From positions 1 through 27,537 of the forward strand of contig SFFH01000020.1 in the NCBI GenBank assembly GCA_004557905.1: a stretch of DNA of 27,537 bases, in the 5' to 3' direction. Below, one piece after another: positions 22,420 to 27,537 of this stretch. Below the pieces are notes generated by a model. It searched no databases. It worked only from the letters and a program-made list of their open reading frames with translations, and had not been told where the DNA came from. Each line of letters starts with the position of its first letter. The stretch's first letter is position 1. The position numbers and the translations under genes were made by a program. The DNA is from Clostridiales bacterium. GTDB taxonomy: Bacteria > Bacillota > Clostridia > Christensenellales > Aristaeellaceae.

Positions 22420-22980
22420 ATGCCGCCGAAACAAAGAATCACGAGGGAAATGATCCTGGAGAGGTCATTTGAAATGTTTTGCCGCGAGGGAATGGAAGTG
22501 GTGAACGCGCGTTCTGTTGCGAAGGCGCTCAACTGCTCCACCCAGCCGATCTTCAGCTATTTTTCCGGGATGCAGGACCTCAAAACCACACTGGAGGAAA
22601 AGGCAAAGGAGCAGTTTCAGGATGCGCTCCGTGTGGATGATCAGCCGGGCGATCCGCTGGTCAGCATTGGCTGCGCGTATACGCGCTTTGCAGCCGAGCA
22701 GCCGTATCTTTTTGCGCATCTGTTTCTGAGCATGCAGGACGATTCGCTGTATCCATTTGCCAGCGAGGAGCGCCGGGAGGACGTGCTTCGCCGCGAGGCG
22801 GAATATACCGGATTGACCCGGGAGCAGACGGAGAAGCTCTGCACGCAGATGTCCATCTACATCCATGGCCTGGCCGTCGTGTGCGCCGCAAAGAGGGCGG
22901 ACTTCACGCCGGAGACCATGGCGAAGATGATCAGCGATACGCAGGAGATGACCGTCAAGGGAATTCGCTGCATGGCGTAA
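22420..22980 (+). CDS. TetR/AcrR-family transcriptional regulator
   Basis: This 186-residue protein has the N-terminal TetR DNA-binding fold: RITREMILERSFEMFCREGM, EVVNARSVAKALNCSTQPIF, SYFSGMQDLKTTLEEKAKEQ (residues 5-65). The remaining helical domain (YTRFAAEQPYLFAHLFLSMQ and after) resembles the WHG/TetR_C type found in many Bacillota regulators. The ligand is unknown. AGGAG about 9 nt before ATG 22420 sets the start. It is a one-gene unit with its own promoter and terminator; its neighbours, an aminopeptidase and a secreted protein, do not suggest a target. Confidence 0.88.
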   Translation: MPPKQRITREMILERSFEMFCREGMEVVNARSVAKALNCSTQPIFSYFSGMQDLKTTLEEKAKEQFQDALRVDDQPGDPLVSIGCAYTRFAAEQPYLFAHLFLSMQDDSLYPFASEERREDVLRREAEYTGLTREQTEKLCTQMSIYIHGLAVVCAAKRADFTPETMAKMISDTQEMTVKGIRCMA

Positions 22981-23015
22981 ACTTCATGCCTGCGGATACA
23001 ATGGATCGAAGAAAA

Positions 23016-23041
23016 CGGACAGCACAGGCTGCCCGCTTTTT
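23016..23041 (+). terminator. Rho-independent terminator after the second TetR-family gene
   Basis: CGG-A-CAGC pairs with GCTG-C-CCG around ACAG (one A-C mismatch), followed by CTTTTTG. The remaining 156 bp up to the aminopeptidase stop contain no gene I can support; only a repeated GCAAAGCATC is visible. Confidence 0.7.
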
Positions 23042-23197
23042 GTTATGTAAATCTTTCCGCAAAGCATCGGCCTCGGGCGCAAAGCATCAGGATTTTCAGC
23101 ACTTTGTCGGTGATGCCGCCGGCAGCATGCCGGTTTGTTATGCAGATGATTCTGAACAGTGCCGTTCCCGGACACAGCGCTTCATGGCCTGCATGCG

Positions 23198-24505
23198 TTA
23201 ACCGATGGTCAGCGCGCCGTCCGCCTGCATGACGATGCTGCGGCTGTACAGCGAGGTGAGCGCGCGCACCATGTACTCAACGTCCGCGCAGCCCGCGGTC
23301 TCGTAGCTGGAGTGCATGGCCAGCTGCGCCAGGCCGATGTCCACCGTGTTCATCGAGGCGTGCCTGTTGGCGATGTTGCCCAGCGTGGAGCCGCCCAGCA
23401 TGTCCGAGCGGTTGGCAAAGTGCTGCACCGGCACGCCGGCCATTGCGCACAGGCTGGAGAAGACCGCGCAGGAGACGGCGTCGGTGGTGTACTTCTGGTT
23501 GGCGTTGTGCTTGATGACCACGCCGCCGTTCATGAACGTGCGGTTCTGCGCGTCGTACTTCTCCGGATGGTTCGGGTGGACGGCGTGTGCGTTGTCCGCC
23601 GAGGCCATGAAGCTGGCTGCGATGGCCGCGCGGATCTCGCCGTCCGTTGCGCCCAGCGCCGCGCCTGCGCGGGTGAGCACGTCGGTGAGGAACGTGGAAT
23701 CCGCGCCCTGCTTGGAGCCGCTGCCGACCTCCTCGTTGTCCAGCACGGCGAGCACGTTGATGTGGCCGACGGCCTCGCTGGCCAGGAACGCCGCCGCGGA
23801 GGTGTAGGCGCACTCGAGATCGTCGATGCGCGGGCAGGAGAAAAATTCGTTTTGGGCGCCCCAGACGCTGCCCGGCGTGCGCGCGTAGAGGAAGAGGTCC
23901 TGCGCGACGATGGCGTCCGTGTCCACGCCCGCCGCCCGGGCGATCTCGGCCTTCAGCATGCCGCGGCTGCCCGCGCCGCCGTAGAGCGGGAGCAGGTCGA
24001 CCTGGGCGTTGTACTTGTAGCCGTCGTTCACCTCGCGGTTGAAGTGAATGGGCATGTTGGGGATAAGCACCGCGTCCCGGCCGAGATCGACCAGCTTCGT
24101 TGTCAGCGCATTGTCCTCGCGCACGAGCACGCGGCCCGCGATGGACAGCGGACGGTCAAACCAGGAGGACATGATCATGCCGCCGTAGCGCTCCACATTC
24201 AGGCGCAGGCAGCCGCCCGCCGTCTCGTCCTCGCAGATGTGCTTGAGCTTGAAGGTCGGGGAGTCGCTGTGGGAGGAGACGATCTGGAAGTGCGCAAAGC
24301 CGGTCTCGGGCACCGCGAACGCGATGACGCTGGAGAGGTTGCGCGTCACATAGTACTTGCCGCCGGGCACGACGCGCCAGGGCTGGGTCTCGGACAGCGG
24401 GGTGAAGCCGCCCGCGTCGAGCGCGTCGCAGAGGGTCTTCACTGCGTGAAACGCGCTCGGGGATTTGCGAATGAAGTCGAGAAAAAGCTGAACATGATCG
24501 GCCAT
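23198..24505 (-). CDS. apeB: M18 family aspartyl/metallo-aminopeptidase
   Basis: The 435-residue protein is a typical bacterial M18 aminopeptidase, a cytoplasmic two-zinc enzyme releasing N-terminal residues, often Asp or Glu. The metal and active-site positions are recognisable: His79 in SSHSDSPTFKLK, the Asp228/229 region in CPRIDDLECAY, Glu258-Glu259 in VLDNEEVGSGSKQGADS (with the family's GS-S-G context), Asp304 in ASADNAHAVHPNHPEK, and His398 in LAMHSSYETAG. GGSTLGNIA (371-379) is also characteristic. ATG 24505 has AGGAGG 7 nt upstream; the frame is open further upstream into the histidine kinase gene but has no other good start. Its consensus promoter lies inside the 3' end of that kinase gene. 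Confidence 0.94.
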   Translation of the reverse strand: MADHVQLFLDFIRKSPSAFHAVKTLCDALDAGGFTPLSETQPWRVVPGGKYYVTRNLSSVIAFAVPETGFAHFQIVSSHSDSPTFKLKHICEDETAGGCLRLNVERYGGMIMSSWFDRPLSIAGRVLVREDNALTTKLVDLGRDAVLIPNMPIHFNREVNDGYKYNAQVDLLPLYGGAGSRGMLKAEIARAAGVDTDAIVAQDLFLYARTPGSVWGAQNEFFSCPRIDDLECAYTSAAAFLASEAVGHINVLAVLDNEEVGSGSKQGADSTFLTDVLTRAGAALGATDGEIRAAIAASFMASADNAHAVHPNHPEKYDAQNRTFMNGGVVIKHNANQKYTTDAVSCAVFSSLCAMAGVPVQHFANRSDMLGGSTLGNIANRHASMNTVDIGLAQLAMHSSYETAGCADVEYMVRALTSLYSRSIVMQADGALTIG

Positions 24506-24541
24506 GGGAATGCCTCCTGATCTGCAGTATTCAATGCGTCT

Positions 24542-24571
24542 ATTATACATGCACGAGGGCGCATGTGTCAA
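24542..24571 (-). promoter_or_regulatory. Consensus promoter of the aminopeptidase gene, inside the histidine kinase coding end
   Basis: On the minus strand TTGACA (24571-24566) and TATAAT (24547-24542) are perfect with an 18-bp spacer. The kinase stop codon TAA (24545-24543) is part of the TATAAT box and the -35 box is read as kinase codons. Confidence 0.88.
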
Positions 24572-25922
24572 ACGCGATACGGCAGCACGCGCCGCCCTGA
24601 TTGAGAAAGGCGACGGATGCGCCGTGTGCCCGCGCAATCTGCGCAACCAGGTGAAGCCCCAGAATGTGCGGCGCGCTCAGCTCATCCTGCGGCTGCGCGC
24701 CGTGCAGCATGCGCAGCACCGCCTGCGGATAGCCCGCGCCGTCGTCGGATACGCAGAGCGTGAGGCGGCCGTCCTCGAGCGAGGCGGACAGGGTGATCGT
24801 GCAGCCGCCCGGGTTGTGCTGCGCGCTGTTGGCAAGCAGGTTGGTGAGCGCGCGGTGCAGCAGCGCGCCGTCCGCGACGATCTGAGTCTGTCCTGCGCCG
24901 CCGGCGACGCAGAGGTTCAGCGTGCAGTGGTCTGCCGGACCGCTGTTGACAAAGTCCGCCGCGCACTGGCGCAGAAACGGGCCGACGGCCAGCGCGTGTG
25001 CGCGCAGCGGCTGCGCGTCGTACTGCAGCTTGGAGGTGAGGTTCAGGTCCTCAATCAGCGTGCGGATGCGCTGGCTCTGGCGGGCGATGGCGGCGGCCCG
25101 CTCCTTCTGCACGGCGTTGGCCTGCGGGTCCGCGCCGATCTGCTCCGCATAGCCTAGGATCAGCGAGAGCGGCGTGCGGATGTCGTGCGAAACGCCGGCA
25201 ATCCAGCCCGTGCGCGCGCTGTCCCGGCGGGCAAGCTGCGCGCTCTGCACGGCGAGCCGGCTGCTGAGGGCGTTGAGCTTTTCGGCCAGCTCGCCGGACA
25301 TGCCGCCGGTATCCAGCTCGACCGCGCCGCCATCGGCCAGCGCGTCGATGCCCTGACCGACGCCCAGCAGACCGCGCGCCGCGCGAAAGCTGAGCAGCAG
25401 GCAGGCGGCGAGGATCAGCGCGCCGTCCAGAATCAGCAGGGGCAGGCAGAGCTGAAGCAGCGTGCGCAGCAGCGCGCTGTCCAGATAGAAGTCAAAGCGC
25501 GTGACGCTGCCCTTGGGCATGCCGGCCACCAGCAGGCCGAAGTCGTTGCGGTAGACGAAGATGGGGTGATCGTCCAGGTACCAGCGCGTGAACGCGGCGA
25601 TCTGTCCGCTCGTGTAGCGGTGGTTGAGGTGGAGCGGCAGATCGCGCTGCCAGAGGATTTCGCCGTCGTCGCCAAGGAGCATGGCGAAGGCATAGCGCGC
25701 CATCCAGTCGTCTGTCTGCGCCTCGTCCGGCGCAATCCGGCCGTCCGCGTCCTGCGCAAACGACGCGGCAAAGCGGCTGAGCTGAAACGGTCCGGTGTTC
25801 TGCCGGCTGCCGTAATACACGACCACGCCCAGCAGAATCGCCGCGTTGACGGCGAAGACCAGCAGGACGATCACGAACGCGGCGGCGACATGCCGCCGGA
25901 TGAGGAGGGAAAGGGTCTTCAT
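24543..25922 (-). CDS. Sensor histidine kinase
   Basis: The 459-residue protein has an N-terminal membrane segment (about 12-37), an extracytoplasmic domain of about 115 residues, a second membrane segment (about 152-178), a HAMP-like linker, and the kinase core. The phosphorylated His246 lies in GVSHDIRTPLSLILGYAEQI. The N box is ALTNLLANSAQHN (358-370), the G1 box DDGAGYP (393-399) and the G2 region ILGLHL (420-425). The sensor domain is larger than in the intramembrane-sensing BceS-type kinases. ATG 25922 overlaps the response-regulator stop codon as ATGA, so the two are translated together. With the divergent ABC gene, it likely responds to a cell-envelope stress or a peptide; this is inference. 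Confidence 0.92.
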   Translation of the reverse strand: MKTLSLLIRRHVAAAFVIVLLVFAVNAAILLGVVVYYGSRQNTGPFQLSRFAASFAQDADGRIAPDEAQTDDWMARYAFAMLLGDDGEILWQRDLPLHLNHRYTSGQIAAFTRWYLDDHPIFVYRNDFGLLVAGMPKGSVTRFDFYLDSALLRTLLQLCLPLLILDGALILAACLLLSFRAARGLLGVGQGIDALADGGAVELDTGGMSGELAEKLNALSSRLAVQSAQLARRDSARTGWIAGVSHDIRTPLSLILGYAEQIGADPQANAVQKERAAAIARQSQRIRTLIEDLNLTSKLQYDAQPLRAHALAVGPFLRQCAADFVNSGPADHCTLNLCVAGGAGQTQIVADGALLHRALTNLLANSAQHNPGGCTITLSASLEDGRLTLCVSDDGAGYPQAVLRMLHGAQPQDELSAPHILGLHLVAQIARAHGASVAFLNQGGACCRIAFDTCALVHV

Positions 25923-26632
25923 GGCTGCTCCTCCATGGCCAGCTTGTAGCCCAGACCGCGCACGGTGAGCAGAAAGCGCGGCCTGGACGGGTTGTCCTCG
26001 ATCTTCTCGCGCAGGTGGCGGATGTGCACGTTCAGGCTGTTCTCGTAGCCGTAGTATCCGCCGCCCCAGACGCGCGCGCACAGCGCGTCATAGGTGACGA
26101 TGCGGCCGCGGTTTTGCAGCAGCACGGCGAGCAGCTGGCGCTCCGTTGCGGTCAGGGGCAAGGTTTGTCCGTCTGCACGCGCGACGGCGGATTCGTCCAT
26201 GCGCAGCACGGCCCCGCCCAGGCGAACGGGCGCGGTTGCGGAGAGCTCAGTGCGGTACGCGCGGCGCAGGATGGTGCGCATGCGCAGCAGCAGCTCCTGG
26301 GTGAGGAACGGCTTGGTCAGGTAGTCGTCCGCGCCGAGGCCCAGGCCGAAGAGCCGGTCGCCGTCGGCGTCGCGCGCGGAGAGGAAGAGCGCGGGCACGT
26401 CCGCCTGGGCGCGCAGCTGCCCAAAGAGCGTGAAGCCGTCGCCGTCGGGCAGGTTGATGTCCAGCACCATGATGTCCGGACGCTCGCGGGCAAAGGCCTC
26501 CCGCGCCTCGCGCACGCTCTGCGCGCATGCGACGTGCGCAAAGCCCGCGCCGTGCAGCGCGTCCGTGAGGATCGTGAGCAGCTCGCGGCTGTCGTCCACC
26601 AGCAGGATGTTCGCTTCTTCCAGGGTCTGCAT
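25919..26632 (-). CDS. OmpR/PhoB-family response regulator
   Basis: The 237-residue protein has a receiver domain (7-120) with the acidic pair Asp13-Asp14, phosphorylation site Asp58 in MVLDINLPDGDG, Ser85 and Lys107 in LTKPFL. The C-terminal winged-helix DNA-binding domain (about 137-232) ends in NSLNVHIRHLREKIE and FLLTVRGLGYKL, the OmpR/PhoB signature. Its stop codon overlaps the kinase start by 4 bp. It is divergent from the ABC transporter gene across a 148-bp region holding phased TTAAGC repeats, the type of site bound by regulators of this family. Confidence 0.95.
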   Translation of the reverse strand: MQTLEEANILLVDDSRELLTILTDALHGAGFAHVACAQSVREAREAFARERPDIMVLDINLPDGDGFTLFGQLRAQADVPALFLSARDADGDRLFGLGLGADDYLTKPFLTQELLLRMRTILRRAYRTELSATAPVRLGGAVLRMDESAVARADGQTLPLTATERQLLAVLLQNRGRIVTYDALCARVWGGGYYGYENSLNVHIRHLREKIEDNPSRPRFLLTVRGLGYKLAMEEQP

Positions 26633-26652
26633 AGGCTCGCCTCCTTGGCCTG

Positions 26653-26658
26653 ATTATA
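26653..26658 (-). promoter_or_regulatory. -10 box of the response regulator/kinase promoter
   Basis: On the minus strand a perfect TATAAT lies 20 bp before the regulator start codon, but no good -35 box is found 16-18 bp upstream. Activation or a very short leader is possible. Confidence 0.45.
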
Positions 26659-26696
26659 GCACAGCGCCCGCCGCGCCGTCTGCCCTCCCGGACGGA

Positions 26697-26735
26697 TTAA
26701 GCCAATCTTAAGCTGGGCGACAGGGCGGCGTAAGC
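26697..26735 (+). promoter_or_regulatory. Phased direct repeats, candidate response-regulator binding site of the ABC gene
   Basis: TTAAGC occurs at 26697 and 26708 (period 11) and GTAAGC at 26730 (22 further on), so all three fall on the same face of the helix. The last lies 9 bp upstream of a -10-like TATGCT (26745-26750) that has no recognisable -35. OmpR-family regulators typically bind such 10-11 bp direct repeats. Confidence 0.6.
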
Positions 26736-26780
26736 TGCGCGTGCTATGCTGTCTCCTGCCAGAAGAAAAGGAGGCAGGAT

Positions 26781-27537
26781 ATGGACAACATCATTGAAAC
26801 CGAGAACCTCACGAAGCGCTACGGCGGCGTGCCGGTGGTCAGAGACGTGACCCTCGCGGTGCCGCAGGGCAGCGTGTACGGGTTCATCGGCCCGAACGGC
26901 GCGGGCAAATCGACCACGATGAAGATGCTGCTGGGCCTGGTGAAGCCAAGCGGCGGCAGCGTGCGCCTGCTGGGGCGGGAGATGAACGCGGAAAACCGGC
27001 TGGCGCTGCTGCGGCAGACCGGCTCGCTGATCGAATCGCCCTCGTGCTACGGCCATCTGACGGCGTGGGAAAACCTGCGCATCGTCGCGCAGCTCAAGGG
27101 CGTGGAGGAAGCAGACATCGGGCGCGTGCTGCGCGTCGTGCACCTTGATCAGGAGAAGAAGCGCAGGGTGAAGGCGTTCTCCCTGGGCATGCGCCAGCGG
27201 CTGGGCATCGCGCAGGCACTGCTGGGCCGCCCGAGGCTGCTGATTCTCGACGAGCCGACCAACGGTCTGGACCCCGAGGGCATCCGCGAGATGCGCGATC
27301 TGATCCGCAGCCTGCCCAAGACCACGGGCGCGACGGTGCTGGTCTCCAGCCATCTGCTTTCGGAGATGGAGCTGTTTGTGGATCACGTGGGGATCATCGA
27401 CCACGGCAGGCTGCTGTGGCAGGGCCCGCTTGCCCGGCTGCAGGAGGAGCGCGGCGGCGAGGTCGTCGTCACCCGGCGCAGCAGGACGCTGGAGGAGATC
27501 TTCTTGGGCCTGATCCACGAGCGGGGAGAGGAGGCGG
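26781..27537 (+). CDS. ABC transporter ATP-binding protein, BcrA/lantibiotic-immunity type, 3' end outside window
   Basis: An open frame of 252 codons runs off the window end. It carries Walker A GPNGAGKST (about 37-45), a Q-loop region with the subfamily stretch QTGSLIESPSCYGHLTAWEN, signature FSLGMRQRLGIAQALLGRP, Walker B LLILDEPTNGLDPEG and the switch VSSHLLSEME. These are typical of BcrA/NisF/SpaF-like ATPases that work with ABC-2 permeases in resistance to or immunity against antimicrobial peptides. The end at TLEEIFLGLIHERGEE resembles the usual C terminus, so few codons are probably missing; permease genes would be expected next. AGGAGG lies 6 nt before the ATG. The gene is divergent from the two-component system that probably controls it. 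Confidence 0.92.
   Translation, partial: MDNIIETENLTKRYGGVPVVRDVTLAVPQGSVYGFIGPNGAGKSTTMKMLLGLVKPSGGSVRLLGREMNAENRLALLRQTGSLIESPSCYGHLTAWENLRIVAQLKGVEEADIGRVLRVVHLDQEKKRRVKAFSLGMRQRLGIAQALLGRPRLLILDEPTNGLDPEGIREMRDLIRSLPKTTGATVLVSSHLLSEMELFVDHVGIIDHGRLLWQGPLARLQEERGGEVVVTRRSRTLEEIFLGLIHERGEEA

Noticed and set aside
26015..26653. Rightward frame opposite the response regulator as an extra gene
   Set aside because: It mirrors a certain OmpR-type gene and lacks any family features.

Overview
The window is GC-rich bacterial DNA that looks like a chromosomal piece of a Gram-positive Bacillota (Clostridia-like) gut-type bacterium. The reasons are: strong AGGAGG-type ribosome binding sites before nearly every gene, a tryptophan T-box leader, consensus TTGACA/TATAAT promoters with 17-18 bp spacers, rho-independent terminators, a PPK1, and a BcrA/lantibiotic-type ABC gene next to an OmpR-type two-component system. 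The class-level assignment is inference; no rRNA gene is present.

Region 1 (1-8967) is a pectin (rhamnogalacturonan I) and L-rhamnose utilisation locus. Two genes run leftwards from a central regulatory region: a GH105 unsaturated rhamnogalacturonyl hydrolase, then a GH112 galactoside phosphorylase cut by the window edge. Six genes run rightwards: a CE12-like SGNH acetylesterase, a GH28 glycosidase, rhaB, rhaA, rhaD and rhaM. None of the carbohydrate-active enzymes has a signal peptide. The picture is therefore of imported RG-I oligosaccharides being deacetylated, trimmed and phosphorolysed in the cytoplasm, with the released L-rhamnose going through the mutarotase, isomerase, kinase and aldolase to DHAP and lactaldehyde. 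GH112 in this setting suggests a D-galactosyl-beta-1,4-L-rhamnose phosphorylase. The rhaB product lacks its usual C-terminal tail.

Region 2 (9119-14172) holds single-gene units: a TetR-family regulator, a PutP-type Na+/solute symporter, a siroheme/4Fe-4S sulfite or nitrite reductase, a tRNA-Ala(GGC) with its own promoter and terminator (minus strand), and a DUF554 membrane protein (minus strand).

Region 3 (14262-17493, minus strand) is a three-gene ABC importer (binding protein, permease, ATPase) behind a T-box leader whose specifier reads UGG, so it is a predicted TrpXYZ tryptophan transporter. A 134-bp palindromic element sits between the binding-protein and permease genes.

Region 4 (17629-24571) has a DegT-family aminotransferase, polyphosphate kinase ppk1, a secreted cysteine-peptidase-like protein, a second TetR-family regulator and an M18 aminopeptidase. 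A 205-bp inverted-repeat element fills the gap between ppk1 and the secreted protein gene, and its arms are related to a single copy inside the rhamnose operon.

Region 5 (24543-27537) is a response regulator/histidine kinase pair (minus strand) divergent from a BcrA/lantibiotic-immunity-type ABC ATPase (plus strand, cut by the window end). Helically phased TTAAGC direct repeats lie where the ABC gene's -35 box would be expected.

No CRISPR array, phage, transposase or defence system was seen. The most distinctive points are the intracellular RG-I/phosphorylase pathway, the SLH-like tail on a cytoplasmic esterase, the shortened rhamnulokinase, the structured repeat families, and the phased operator in front of the ABC gene.
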